DNA from: Phoenix dactylifera
Taxonomy: Eukaryota > Streptophyta > Magnoliopsida > Arecales > Arecaceae
DNA: 64,000 bases
Reading direction: 5' to 3'
Assembly: GCF_009389715.1 (NCBI RefSeq)
Contig: NC_052399.1
Location: 7,504,585-7,568,584 of the forward strand
Positions 1-16,359 of this stretch are shown in pieces. The notes under the pieces are model-generated. The model saw only the letters and a list, made by a program, of their open reading frames with translations. It had not been told where the DNA came from and searched no databases. Position 1 is the stretch's first letter. Every line of letters starts with the position of its first letter. The position numbers and the translations under genes were made by a program.

Positions 1-1888
1 CTTGCACATGATTAGTTTTCACTTCTTGGGTGTCCACCTCCTCCTGGTTTAAGAGAGGAGACAGAGAGTGTATTTACGAAATTGTGGTCATTTGAGTGAA
101 CCATGTGTCGTACCACGCTTGCCAATTACTGGTAACTTATATAGTTAATTGTATTTGTGGAGTGTTAATGATAACTTGCATGTTGTGGTTGCTGATGAGT
201 TTTTGCTGAATTGGTTGTTGTGGATGCCTCATGTTATGAACAATTTCTTCAAGATATGTTTACGATTCCGTTAAGTGAATCAGTATTTATATATTTCTTA
301 TGGTCTATGCCTGGCTTCTTCCTCACCCAATTCTTGGAAAAAAAAACTTGGGTGGTAAACTAAATCTTCGGCCTCACAATGAACCTATTGGAAATCTGGC
401 TAGATTTTTGAAAGGAAGGGCATGCCGGGGCGCGCGTGCCGAGTTTCTGGCCTGATTTAACTTTGGATCGTGCTCGGTTCATCCATCAAAACCAAATCCA
501 ACCCAAGTTGCTTGCAACTCAAGTGCTAGTAATGAGAGCAATCCAAGTTAGATACAACATATCCAATTTAACCTAAACCAGCTGACGGTGCCGACTACAT
601 GAGTTGTTAAGTTGTTTGGTCTTGGACACTGATGACCATGGTTTGTTCCCATCCCTACTATCAATCTTTCCCTAGCTTCCTTCCTGCCTATTTGTCAACA
701 AAACATAAACCAAGCAAAAGTCATCTTGAGTCAAGACTAACAATTTTGGTTTTCTTTTCTTTCCTTGTAAGAAAATACATGATTGCACTATCTTGAACTT
801 TTCTCAAAAGATATGATGGTAAAAGCAACATCAGGACCTCCCAAAAATTCAGCAACCCCCTTGTATCTAATAAACAATGGAGCTGCTCTATTGCAGGGGC
901 TTTGTATCCCTTTCTTCTATTAAAGTTGGCCTTGTAAATCTACAAATTCACTCTCAAACTATAGGATAAAATGCTTACAGCCAAGAGTAAAGATAAAGGC
1001 TCGAACTCTCTCAAAGATTGCATTCCTGAAACCTCGAGGTTTTAGTTATTAATATTTTGTTTGTAAACGCTATGTTTTTATTCTTCTGAGAACAACGATT
1101 GGAGCACCATCAAATAGAACGACCCGCAGTTTTTCTTTTAATCTTTTTTTTTTTTTAGTGGAACCTGGGTTTTAATATTTGGGCAACAAGACCACCATTT
1201 GGAATGGGTAACTATCCTTCTCCCATTCACATGTGTGACTGGGCCATGGTCCATTTTGTCCATATCCATGCCTGTCTATATTAAACCATGGTGATGCTCT
1301 ACTCATGATCTCATCTTGGTGTTCGTTAAGAGGATACTTACATTGGTCAGATAAACTGCTGAACATTAAAAGCAATACTATTAAGGAGGTAGTTTTCAGT
1401 GTGAATGGCGACTAGATCCAAGGGAAGTTTGAGTAGATTGAAAGCATTTGATATAAGTCATGAGATCATTAAACAAAGGGAATAAAATTGCAACTGATGA
1501 ATATAATACTCAAGGGTGGGTCTATCAAGGATTATAAAATTAGATGATCATGAGAACAACTCCTCAACAGTGGAAATAAATAAAAAAGAAAAATTGGCAG
1601 CATGGAGACTTTTCCATCCATCAACTCCATACACAAAATATTTTATTACAGCTCCTGATTTCTAGTAAAATATGGCCCAAATGCCCCGTCCGTTGTGCTA
1701 AAACTTCTATTTTTATTTCTCCAGTTAAAAAGAAGATTCATTTGGATTACTAGGTGCAATGAAGACCAAGGAAAGATTCTAATCAATTATAGTCTACGGA
1801 TTCATACCCATAATGAATTCATATGAATACAAACATTCAATCTTTCAGGAAAAACTTTCTACTACTTGAGTTTTTTATTTCAACGAAT
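1..1888. other. AT-rich intergenic DNA, no gene seen
   Basis: No exon with recognisable protein similarity, no tRNA and no clear transposon ends were seen on either strand. The short ORFs here are unsupported. Confidence 0.5.
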
Positions 1889-2268
1889 TGCCGGAAGAGC
1901 CAAAACCGAGTATATTACTATAACAAGATCCTCTATAAATATCTAAGATCTTCTCGATGAATAACCTCACATACTTCCTCCGTTCAAGCTTTGACGTCCT
2001 GGTCAGGCTAAGGGTTCAAATCTATTAATCTAATTACAAGCACCATGATCAGTCCGTGGCCAACCTCCATAAACCTATATTACAGTGTCTTTTAGTCTAC
2101 ATAGGTTATGAGCCGAGTTTGCTCTAATACTATTTGTAACAATTCCAAATCTCATCCAAAATACCTAGTTAGAAAGGATTATTTAGATTCATAAATCCTA
2201 TAAAGTATCCAAAATTTTTTCGATGAATAATCGATGTGTGACTAAACATACGCCCTCGCGGTTCTCGC
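1889..2268 (-). mobile_element. Degenerate miniature LTR (TRIM-like) element, family T, copy 1
   Basis: On the minus strand a ~134 bp LTR (2268 to 2135) is followed by a decayed primer-binding site that in better copies reads TGGTATCAGAGC, then a ~155 bp non-coding internal stretch and a partial second LTR near 1889-1977. It matches copies at 7321, 10110 and 20342. There is no coding capacity. Element type is inferred from the LTR-PBS-internal-LTR order shared among copies. Confidence 0.55.
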
Positions 2269-3657
2269 AATTACAGTCCATACACGATTTAAGAATCTTG
2301 AGCAGAACTACTTCGATGTGTTACAGTCCTGCTCTCTTGGGTCTCTTAAGAACGAAGAATAGGCATCTTAGAGAACGTGATGGTGTGGAACTAATTAATG
2401 AAGGCATACGGGTTTATGTGGGGGTCTAATCGTTGCATGGTTTGGACTAATTTTGTAAGAAGAAATTAAAGCTTGGCATGCCACATGGTCCTTAATATTG
2501 GTCCTAAATTGGACCGTGTGGTAGAATAATGGAGGTGAGGATGTGGCAATGGGGGAACGTCTCCAAGAAAGTGTAGTGCTTTAAGCCCCTAATCAAGTTC
2601 AAAACACCTCTTTTAACTTGGAAAATAAATGTTGTTCCCTCTTCTACCGTATGAATAAATAAATAAATAAATAAATAAAATCTTGGTAATAAAATTTTCG
2701 AAGTAATTTTTTAAGAAAATTTTTTAAAATGTGGATTTTGTTTTTTTCTTTTTTTTTTTTAATAATGCTGCATTTGCTAGATTGTGGCTTATCTCAATGG
2801 CCATGCCTCTCTGCTTGGCAACTAGCTGTTGTCGCGATTTTATAATGCATCTTTAAGTATTTAGACTTGAATGATTATAATTTGGATGGGCATCCTTCTT
2901 TGTTTCAAAAGAGTAATGTTATGTCTTGTTGTAATGTTACATGTCGTGTGAGGCTCATGTAAACAGCTAAGTCTTGGCATCTGTCCCATTCCAGTGCCCG
3001 CTACCCGTCTGAGATATAAATAATTGTTTCATAGAAAGATTAAACAGAGACAAATTACATGCAGCTAATGATGAAGTAATCACTGGGCCACGTATATAGA
3101 AATCAATAAAGAATTGCATGCGCCGTTGAAATGCCTTCATTGGAGACATGAGAGTGTTGAGGGAGGCCCGAGTTCACAACTCTAGAGCAGAGAAACTTGT
3201 GTGTGAAGAGATTAACTCCCCTTCACATTCGATATACCTTTCAAGACGCAGACTAAGAGATTTATTATGGGAGCAGAAGCATGCATTTTTTTTTTTAGTG
3301 AAGCAGGCATACAATTAACTTACAAAATGGGTTAACGGTGCTGCAAACTTGTGATAATGCCAGATAGAGTATTGATCGACATAATCTAAATCAGAATCTA
3401 TCAAGAGGGACTTGCACCGTCATGAAATCTAGTCCTAAACCCATAAACTCGTTCTTGATGAAAATTATTATAGATTTCTTTCTATGCAGCGGGCAAGCAA
3501 GTGTGCTACACGCCTGCACGCAAGAGAGAAAGAGAGAGGAGAAATTATTAGATAGATTAGTTTCATTTTTCGCTCCTTTTTTCTTTTTGTAGGTAATAGC
3601 AACACGACCTAGGATGATCCATGGTGGATCTGATCCTTCTAATAATTTCTCCACTCG

Positions 3658-3718
<61 letters not shown>

Positions 3719-5457
3719 ATTCATGTCCTTTTGAAGTCCAATCCAACATTTGGGTTTCAAGTTTCATGCCAACAGGTGCAAGCTATCATGCCAACCAGAA
3801 AGAACATGCATGCACTATCCAAATTATTTGAAGTCAGTTTCATGAAACCTTCTAATTAGCTATTCATACTGTAAATCATGCTTTGAGACATTATTACATA
3901 GTCTTCAAGGCAAAGACTCTGCAGCATCTTAGCTACCCTTACGTCCAAGATTTTTGGTTCAGGAAAGAAGTGTGGAATTCCTGCAGCACAAAGTTGCAGA
4001 CTAGAACTGGAAAAATGCCAAGGGAAGTGAACAAATGAACATCACTTTCACCTTTACCTCAGCCATGAAGCTCACCCAACAATTGACATTTGTATTTTTC
4101 GAAAAGACGGCAAGTTGCTGCCAAAGTCTTAAATCTAGCAGCTCCCCAGTTCTAGATACACGCAAGCTATCAGCTAAGGAGTAAATCTAAAATTCTCTTC
4201 ATTCTATGTTTCATTACTTTCACACCTCAACCTAGTGGGTGTCAAAGCTATAGCATCATTCCAGGTTGGGGGGTTATTTTAAATTAGTATGTTGCTGACA
4301 TCCATAAAAAATTATACAGCCTGACAATCTTGATAGCTTCGTTATCCATTTTCTTTATTGGAGTTGAGGAATCTCCATCAGATGCCAAAGCATACACTGA
4401 CAGAAAAGGGGTATAAATGTAGAGGGATGGAAGACTAGAAGACCATCAGAAGGTAAAAAACTGATATGAACTTTAAGGGGTATATGCAGATATCCATGTA
4501 AGGATTTCAGAGGAACTTGCATAGAATTTGGGATTGGGTGTTTTATATATTTGGGAGGTGTTTATAAATTCATGGACGACTATAATTGAATTTGTTTCGA
4601 AGAGAGCATTGTCTTGATCTGCATAGAGAATAAGTTTCCAACTCCATGAAATAAATTAGGATATGAGTGTGAACAGAAGGATTTTAAAATACTAGTGTGC
4701 TGCTGATTTTGTAGTTTGTTTCAGGTCCTTTTCCTTGGAATAGGACAAGCCAAGTGGTTTCCTTGGGATTCTCGGTGTTCTTTTAAAGCCCCAATTCCTG
4801 AAGCTTCTTCCTCGACCCTGAGTGTTCCTCCCAAAGAACCCGAAAGACTGGCCGAATATTTTGGCTTTGTGGGAGATTTTTTTTGTTCTTGGTTCTGTTT
4901 TTGTTATTATTTTTCTTGGTAACATTACAAAGAGTTCATAAAATTGATTTGCTGGAGAGCTTGTGCTTTTCAGTTATTATTGAGGTTTCCAATGATAAGT
5001 CTTGCATTGCATAAAGTTATGCTCCAGGTGTGCAATTCAGCTCCATTCCTTTCCACTCTCATAGAGATCATTGGAGTTCGCCTAAGTCAAGGTTAGTTTA
5101 GGTCTGAAAAAAACTTCTTGATAGGGTGTTACTATCCATTTCGTATAGTTGAAGCAAGGTTCATATGGGTTTGAGATTTCCAAAGTTCATGTTGTATTGT
5201 TTTACTCCCTTGACTTGACTCAATTGCTTATAGTTCATGTGCTAGTTTATTTTCAGCTCAAGTTGTACCACTGTGACTTTTCGTGATTTTCGTGGTTAGA
5301 TCTTGACTGGATTTATAGGGACTCCCCCAATGTCAAGTTGAATTAAATCAAGCTTGAGCTCTTTGAAGAACACGAAGGTCGCTGGTAAGCTGTGCAGCTG
5401 CACCTTTCTTTCTGTCCTAGGCTCTTCTCGGTTTGATCCAAAAAGAGTGGAAGCATT
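2269..5457. other. Intergenic region upstream of the NAC gene
   Basis: AT-rich DNA with an AAAT run near 2651-2682 and a TA microsatellite. Nothing protein-coding is recognised. A pair of overlapping opposite-strand ORFs near 4692-4925 lacks recognisable similarity; if transcribed, this part may belong to the NAC gene's 5' region. Confidence 0.45.
3660..3714. repeat. (TA)n microsatellite
   Basis: About 27 perfect TA units. It generates spurious alternating Ile/Tyr ORFs on both strands. Confidence 0.95.
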
Positions 5458-7156
5458 ATGGATCAGCTAGAAGAAGTGATGTTGCCAGGCTTTCGATTTC
5501 ATCCGACGGATGAGGAGCTAGTTGGGTTTTATCTGACGAGGAAGGTTGAGCAAAAACCACTTGCCATTCAGCTTATCAGGCAACTGGATATCTACAAATA
5601 TGATCCATGGGATCTTCCAAGTAAGCCACTCTTTTGTGCTGCGCCATTATTGTCTTTCTTGAAGAGTTTATATGTGACTATACGCCATAGTTTGCCCAAG
5701 CCGCTTGGTTTTTTAAAACTACTGAAGTTTTCCTATGAATCAAACTAATTTAAACTTTCTGTCATCAAGTTCTTTCACTGTAAGTTAGCTTCCAACCACT
5801 AACATAACCTACAAAGCTTCTCATATTACTGGTTCCTTAAGAATTGTTTCCAGTTGTTCAAGTGAGAAGATGCAATAGAACCTCAACAAAGCAAGTTAAA
5901 AGTTTGGTGCTCTAGGTCGCTGACACTACTGTCTCCTACACTAGGACAGCTTTAAAAGAACCTTACTGATCACAAAACTTCCAACGTTTCAACTACTTAT
6001 TTGGTATTTAGACCTCCTAATGAGCATTTAAAGGAGAAAAAGCTCAACCTTTTTCGATACGGCGAAATATAATGTCTGCTTCTAATTTTTCTCTCCATGT
6101 TCTTGCTATGTCCACTGAGAAGAGCTGGCGATGACTGGAGAGAAGGAATGGTACTTCTACTGCCCGAGGGACCGGAAATATAGGAACAGCCCAAGGCCTA
6201 ACAGAGTCACAGGTGCTGGATTTTGGAAAGCCACAGGAACAGATAGGCCAATCTACTCCCCCGACGGAACCAAGTGCATAGGCCTAAAGAAATCGCTCGT
6301 CTTCTACAGGGGCCGAGCTGCCAAAGGGATCAAAACTGACTGGATGATGCATGAGTTCAGGCTGCCATCTTTATTCGGTTCATCCCCTACCAATAGGCCT
6401 TTCAGTAAGAACAATCCTGCCAATGTAAGCAATCGATACAAACTTTTCAGCATCTCCGTTTTATTCACTTGATACTGACCTACCTCTCTTGGTGCCAAAA
6501 AACAGGACCAATGGGCAATCTGTAGGATCTTTAAGAAAACCAGCTCCCTGGCACGAAAGGCACTGCCTCCGTCCCTGCCACCTTTACCCAAGATCAATGA
6601 TGCCGACCAATTTGCTTTCGAGAGCACTACTTGCATGAACCAGTCTGGTGGTAACAATGGCTCACAGTTACAGCAGCAGCAGCAGCAGCAGAGAAACATA
6701 ACTTACCCTCCTGATGCTGGCTCCTATGAGTCCAGCAGCAACAGCTACAAACATTCTTTACCTCCTATCTCTAGGGAAGAGATACCTGCCAGTTTCATGT
6801 TCTCCTCTGTTGAACTATCAGCACAAACCAAGAGCTTACTCAGTGCTGCTTCCATGATTCATAACATCTCTGATGTAGAGAAGGCCTTATCGAACGTAGA
6901 TCTTGGACGCCCCAAAAATTGTGATGGAGTCGGGGCAGATTTACCATTTGATGGAGAAGAAGAAATTAGCATGAAGGTCGTCGTCGCGGATACAAGCATT
7001 GCTGGCAATGATCATTTGGAAACTATGCATGCGATCGGTTTCCCCCTGAACTTGCTGCAAAAACTTCCCGATGAGGGGAAAACCAACTCGCAGTGGGTTT
7101 CCTCTTGGTGCGCGAATGAGATGATGAGTTACTCCATGAACGAATGCTACACTTGA
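5458..7156 (+). CDS. NAC-domain transcription factor, FEZ/ANAC009-like
   Basis: Three exons with GT-AG introns in consistent phase: 5458-5620, 6123-6424 and 6506-7156, giving 371 residues. The first 165 residues form a complete NAC domain with subdomains A ([14 protein letters not shown]), B ([10 protein letters not shown]), C ([12 protein letters not shown]), D ([31 protein letters not shown]) and E (WAICRIFKK). NAC proteins bind DNA as dimers in the nucleus. The close run of subdomains most resembles Arabidopsis FEZ/ANAC009, which controls root-cap stem-cell divisions; orthology is inferred. The C-terminal activation region is low-similarity, with a glutamine stretch from (CAG)7 at 6671-6691 and an Asp/Glu-rich segment. 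The start is the ATG just before [12 protein letters not shown], standard spacing for the family. The gene appears intact, with no frameshift or stop. Confidence 0.93.
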
Positions 7157-7320
7157 AAACAAAGAACCATTTAGAGAGTAAGGATCATCTTGTTAGTATT
7201 GCAACAAGCTTAAACTTGATTTAGAGTTTGTTGCATCAATCTGTACCACCAATAAGAAGTGCTTGTTACAAAAAAAATAAATAAAAAAAATAACAGAACG
7301 AAAAGATTGGTCTGATATTA

Positions 7321-7580
7321 TGAGGACCCGTGCAGGCGTGTGTTTAGTTCTACACCGGTTATTTGATGGATAGATATTGGGTACTTATACGTGATCAAAA
7401 AACTTAAATAATATCATCCGGCTAGCTATTTTGGATGAGATCCTGAGTTGTAACAAATGGTATAAGAGCGAACCCGGCCCATAATATATGCGGACTAGAG
7501 GACACTACAGCACGGATCCATTGAGACTGACCATAGGCTGATCCGTGTGAGCGCGTGTTTAGTTCCATATCGGTTAGTTC
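7321..7580 (+). mobile_element. TRIM-like element, family T, copy 2
   Basis: An LTR of 135 bp (7321-7455, TG...CA) begins TGAGGACCCG. A primer-binding site with one mismatch (TGGTATAAGAGC, 7458-7469) follows, then a short internal stretch and a truncated second LTR (about 7543-7580). It lies ~165 bp past the NAC stop codon, so it may affect that gene's 3' end. Confidence 0.6.
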
Positions 7581-8262
7581 TTTAAACTGTGTAAGAAACC
7601 GCCGGCAGCATCCTACTTTCCCTGCTGCTGCATGAATCTGAACATTGATGAACACGTTGAGAAATTGATAAAAGCTTCCAACTGAGAATACACCCCTTGA
7701 ATTCCACTGCATTGTTGAGAGATTTCAATTTTGTAAGCAAATTGGAGAACTAATTTACACTAAAAGAAACAGTATTGATCTTTCACTATTTAATTTAAGG
7801 GATTTTTCAGCTGATAATATAGAAGGTGACAGAGTGGATAGAGCCAACAACCATGACCTTGGGCTTTTGAATGGGCTTTACAATTCTGGTGCCATCTTCT
7901 ACTTGCCGCTCTGCTTCTTCTCCTTCTTCTTCTCCTTCTAAATTATGGGTCTACTAGCTAGGGCTTCCTCCACCAAGATCTCCTAGCAAGAAGAGGCCCT
8001 CCTAGGAAGAAAGAAGGGATCTCTCGACATGTTGCTCCAATCCCTCTCAAATCCTCTTCAAGCCCCCGTGGCCTTGCGCCTGAACAACGAACACAGCCCT
8101 TTCGCAAACAAGGCCCATGCTACCCCCAACTTATCTAATTTTTATAGGAGGGGATCTAGAATGACCACTGATCATGGGCTCTTTCTTTCCAAACAGGGCA
8201 GCCCAAAATGAGACCCACAAATGTTCAAAATACCAAAACAATCTTTTTGTACGCGGAAATTG
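7581..8262. other. Intergenic, nothing recognised
   Basis: Unique sequence with CTT-rich pyrimidine tracts near 7910-7940. No supported gene. Confidence 0.4.
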
Positions 8263-10080
8263 TCACACTCCATATCCAGAGCATGACATGGCCATGCTAC
8301 CATAGAGTATTGCCCATAATAACACGAAGCCCATAATATAGTATAATAAAATTAGTCCAATTTCATTTACGAAACAAAGAGAAGCAGTACAGAACATCTA
8401 AACCCAAAACCTTTGAGTATTTTCAACCACATAACTCAAACTTTATAGACATAACAACTCTTATTGATAGTTTGCAACTATGCTTTAAGCTCTATTCTTT
8501 CAGCCTTCACTCAATTTATTCTTCCCCACTCCTAGCAAACTTAATTATCTATAAAAAAAAAAGAGACAAATAAGCTTTGAGGCTCAATAAGTAACCATGC
8601 AGCACCTTACTAGATCAAGCATAAAAATTTTCGCATGATTCAATGCATTATTTAGAAAGTAAAATTATACTGTAAAATAAAATATTTCATAAACATAATA
8701 ACAAACTGTGTCGTAGCAAACCAATAATGTATGCACAAATCAGGCAAATCATAAAACTGGAAGTATAATTGAAAATATTCATGATTGTCAAATATTTGTC
8801 ATTTATCCATACTTTTATTTAAAACAGTGCTCATAAATTTTTCGCACTACGGTCACTATAACCCGTGACAGGGCCATCTTCGTAATTGACAAGATATCAT
8901 AGTTCATATTCGTTACCAACTTTAACCTATTTGCAGAGAGCTATTTTTGTTGCATGCTAGCTCTAGGGTGTCGATTAGCCTCTATTTCTTGAGGCTGTCA
9001 TAGCTATTTGAGAGCTCTTAAAATATTTCATATTTTTTATAAATCATACCTTTATATAGAGGTTGCAAATGCTAAATGGAATCGCAAATGTTTAAAATGC
9101 ATAATCATGCCACATATATCACATTCATGCAATTTTTTATAATCATAATTCATACGTAAATCATTTACGATAAAGTATTTAGAAGCATGCTATTTGGCCA
9201 AAAATATGGAACATTTACAATCATATACTTAATCACAATTTTTAAAGAAAATGCAGCATCCATCATGTCAAAAATGATGCATAACTTCATACCTAAAATT
9301 GATCAGTAATTTGAAATCAATAAGGTTTGTGCTAGGGTCACTTACCACTATTTGCCCAAAGATCATTAGGTTCAGTTAGACAAATCCGTTGCACCTATCA
9401 AAATCATTTAAAAAAATAAATACTTACTATTCGCTATTTTAAATCTAAATATAAATTAAAAACCTCTAAGCAACTCGAAATGAGCTTCAATAGGCTTCAG
9501 GTCCCGTCTGGGTAAATTGGATTAGGATCTACAAATCAAGTAGAAAGACAATGGTTGCACCAAGGATGGAACCTCTCTCTCAATTTTTTTTACTTATATA
9601 TTTATTTATCTATTTTTTTCTACTTTTCTCTTTTTCTTCTTTTTTTCTTCTCTTTTTCTCTTCTTTTTTTTTCTTCTTTTGTTTTCTTCTCTATCACTCT
9701 CCCCTCACCTTCATCGCAAAACTGGAGGGGGAAGGGCAAGAGGCCGCCCCACCGAGAAATAGGAGAGGGGAGGAAGGGGCCTCTAGCCCAACGGCTGCTA
9801 CAGCCGAGAACCGGCAGCACGGTGGAACGAAGAAGGGAAGGGAGAAAGGAAGGGAGGGAGAGAAGAAGGGAGGAAGATGGAGGAGAAAGAAGGGCTCGAT
9901 GAACTTGGCAAACGAAGAGGGGAAGAAATAAAGGGGGGAGACCGCAGATTCCGCGATCTCCTCGTGCTATCCTTTCAAAATCGGAGCTCGCTAGCGAGAA
10001 GATTTGTCGGAAATGAAAGAAGGAAACAAGATTATGTGTTCCAAGAGATCCTCACTTGAAAAGAAAAATTATAGAGGAAG
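8263..10080 (-). mobile_element. Old LTR of a large LTR retrotransposon (Del/Tekay-like?)
   Basis: Read on the minus strand, its end (8263-8315) matches the end of the LTR at 17924-20337, including the GCATGAC motif and the stretch before it. Further matches in the same order include a GC-rich block near 9720-9830 and purine-rich runs. No gag or pol lies next to it, so it is a solo or truncated LTR. The lineage is a guess from LTR length and from the Met-type primer site next to the 17.9 kb relative. Confidence 0.4.
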
Positions 10081-10109
10081 CTCATCGGTCTCGTTTCTCT
10101 ATTCATCCT

Positions 10110-10431
10110 GGTAGCATGAATCCTCGTATACTCTCCCAGTTTAAGCTTTGATGTTCTTGTCAGGCTAAGGGTTCAAATCCATTTAAATCTAATCACAAAC
10201 ACCACGATCAGCCCGTGGTTGGCCCCAATGGATATGTGCTGCTGTGTTCCCTAACTATTCCACATAGGTTATCGGCCGGGTCAGCTCTGATACCATTTGT
10301 CACAACCTAGGACCTCACCCAAAATGGCTAGCCGAAAAGTATTATTTGGATTCTTGATCTTATATAAGTACCCAATATTTTTCCAACGAATAACCGATGT
10401 GGGACTAAATACACTCCCACATAGGTCCTCA
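10110..10431 (-). mobile_element. TRIM-like element, family T, copy 3 (best preserved LTR/PBS)
   Basis: On the minus strand, a 133 bp LTR (10431 to 10299), then a perfect TGGTATCAGAGC primer site (10295 to 10284) and a ~170 bp internal domain ending near 10110. There is no ORF. The second LTR is reduced to a few bases next to the old LTR that ends near 10080. Confidence 0.65.
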
Positions 10432-10439
10432 TAGAAATA

Positions 10440-13950
<3,511 letters not shown>

Positions 13951-14267
13951 AACTCAAGCAAGACGTACGCCTTGGATGTCTCAATACAAAGTATTTAGGG
14001 TTGCATATGATCGATAATGATATCTATTGGATCTTTTAAGGCACATCTGTACATGACCAATTCGAAAGGACATGAAATAATGATCCGTTATTTCAAAGAG
14101 TTCTCAAAATAGTGTTTCCAGAATAATTAGAGCACCAACACTTGTAGTTCCATAGAGTTCAAAACATTCAATAATAGAAATCATCAATCAATGGTCAATT
14201 CGAATTATTTTATAAAGGTTGCACTAAAGTTAAAATTTTGTTCCTATAAGTTCTAACAGCCCAACTC

Positions 14268-15011
14268 AGCCTCGTTTGGCAGGACTGTTGCTAGTAGAGC
14301 TTTTGAAAGTAGAGTTTTTTTAAATAGAGATTTTATAAAAAACTATTTGTTGTTTAGTAACTACATTTTTAAAATTTTGTGGAATTTTAATATGTGTTTC
14401 GTAAACAAACTGAGAAAGTACTTTTGGTATGACAAAATGACCATAACGGATATTGCATAGTAGTATACAACAGAGAATAATAAGATATAATATATATTAA
14501 TATATTAATATATAATATAGTATAATATTACTATAATATAGTATAATATTATTATAATATAGTAATATAATATTGTATGCTATAGCATATAATAAAACAT
14601 AAATTGAATTATATAATAAAAATCAAATGATGGATAAATAAATAGAGAAAAGAAAATACCTTGATCACAGAAAAGCCAAGGCCGATTAGGGTTTCTTGTT
14701 TCCTTTGTTGAGACTCCTAAAGATTTTTGTAATATAAAAGGATATTTCCTATAATTATAATATTTTATCATGAATATTTTGATCCAAAAAGAAAAAAGAA
14801 ATATAAATCAAAATAGATTTTCGACACATACTAAAAGTGCTTTTCCGAAGAAGCTCCATTTTGAAGCTTCTTCCAAGAAGTTGTTTTAGCTTTTTCGCAA
14901 AACTAAAATAGTTTTTCGATTTTTTTACCAAACACCCCTATTCCATCCAAAAATATTTTTGGATGGTTAGAAAGTGCTTTCTGGCCCAGCAAATGCTCAC
15001 CAAACGGGGCC
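14268..15011 (+). mobile_element. TIR element A (GGCCCCGTTTGG-type ends, non-autonomous)
   Basis: Terminal inverted repeats: AGCCTCGTTTGGC on the left and GGCCCCGTTTGGT when the right end is reversed. The interior is AT-rich with hairpin-forming runs of AGCTTTTT/AAAAAGCT type and no transposase. It matches element B (48693-49619) and the interrupted element C (29165-38368). The target duplication is not clear for this copy. It lies in intron 4 of the ARID-HMG gene. Confidence 0.6.
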
Positions 15012-15559
15012 CCAATCAATTCAACTCAGGCATTCAGGACACATGGAAATTGACTCACCTCCTTGAACAAGGAGATTGCAGTTGTCCCTCTCTTATCTAG
15101 ACAGCTATATATGGTTTTGTTTAACAGGCAATGGGCACTGCAGCTACTAAGTTTATGAAAAAAATAGGTCTCTAAGTGATAGTGTGGTTCATATTTGCTT
15201 GCATGAAAGCTTTGGACCACAGGCATAAATAACTGCCTATGGTTTAGCACAAATCCAAGTGAAAAAATCTGCAAATGACTCCAGCCAAATGATAGGAAGC
15301 AAGATGCTTGGCCCCCTGGTGCAGATTTGGAGATGAAACCTCACTTGAGCATGACTTAACTATGGCACGCCACAAGCATGCATAGGACCAAGTGCAATGC
15401 ATGGCCTCTCACATGCAAGTCAACCACCACGAGCCAAGGAAAATTGCATCTCTTTTGAGGTCTTCCTGGGAAGAAGAACCTGCAGGAACGTGGATCAAAC
15501 ATGGATGCAATTGAGGCGTAGATGCATAATCCACACACTTTGGCTTGGATGAAAGTAAT

Positions 15560-16260
15560 TATTTATTTGTTAAGGACCAAGCTTGCATGGTTGTATGCAT
15601 GGCGATGCAAGTATGCCAGGTCTAGCGTTGGACATCCTAAACTCTCATTGGAGTTCGACTAACAAACGGGTTTATGAAGCGAGACAGCGGGCAATGCTTT
15701 TTCACGCAGACTCTCCGACGAGTGCTCTTCCTCAGCTCAAGCAACCACACCTTGGCCTTCTCGGCAGTAGCAGTCCTCCTATTGCCGAGCTTCCGAAACT
15801 CGGCGGCGTCAGTGTGGCAGCATCGAGCCCCTCCTCCCATCCGTTCCCTTTTGTATCCCAGTCCATGGAGCAGTCGTGGGAGAGGAGATGTGGAGCTCCA
15901 CATGATCGTAAGGCTAAACGGTGGTGCTGCCAGCCCTCTTGAGCTCGTCGCCATCTCTTATTCTAAGAAGAGAAGAAACTAGAAGAGCAAGAGGAAAAAA
16001 AACCCTAGCTTTGTAGAGTTGCTAGAAGAGAGGAGTCTTGACTAACAAAGAAGCTGGGGGGAGTGGGTAGCTTTAAAGGAGCGATTTTTGGGGGCGAAAA
16101 AGGATGGAAAGGAGACGATAAGAATCGGAGAGTCCCAAACGAGGAGGGATGTTAAAGGTCGAGCATCTACCACGAAAGAGATGGGACCGTGTCTCGCCGA
16201 TCTTCTCGAATAGTGATTCTGTCAACTGCACGATGAAGGCATGAAGTTGTATTTATACTA
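15560..16260 (-). other. Possible uncharacterised minus-strand gene fragment
   Basis: A GC-rich island inside the AT-rich intron. On the minus strand a TATAAATA-like box (near 16255) and a pyrimidine-rich leader precede an ATG at 15954, whose ORF reads 105 residues to 15637, basic and without a recognised domain. It could be a small gene, a gene fragment or chance. No family is recognised. Confidence 0.25.
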
Positions 16261-16286
16261 TGGCTCAATTCACGTAGCTGTCTCAC

Positions 16287-16289
<3 letters not shown>

Positions 16290-16358
<69 letters not shown>
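16290..16358. repeat. (GA)n microsatellite
   Basis: About 34 perfect GA units. It produces artefactual Arg-Glu and Leu-Ser ORFs. Confidence 0.95.

Positions 16359-16359
<1 letters not shown>

Noticed and set aside
3563..3859. ORFs with long Ile-Tyr runs
   Set aside because: They run through the (TA)n microsatellite.
4692..4925. Two nearly coincident ORFs on opposite strands
   Set aside because: No similarity recognised, and mirrored open frames of this length are common by chance.
10165..10190. B-box-like GGGTTCAAATCC, possible tRNA
   Set aside because: No cloverleaf forms around it; it is part of the family-T internal domain repeated in other copies.
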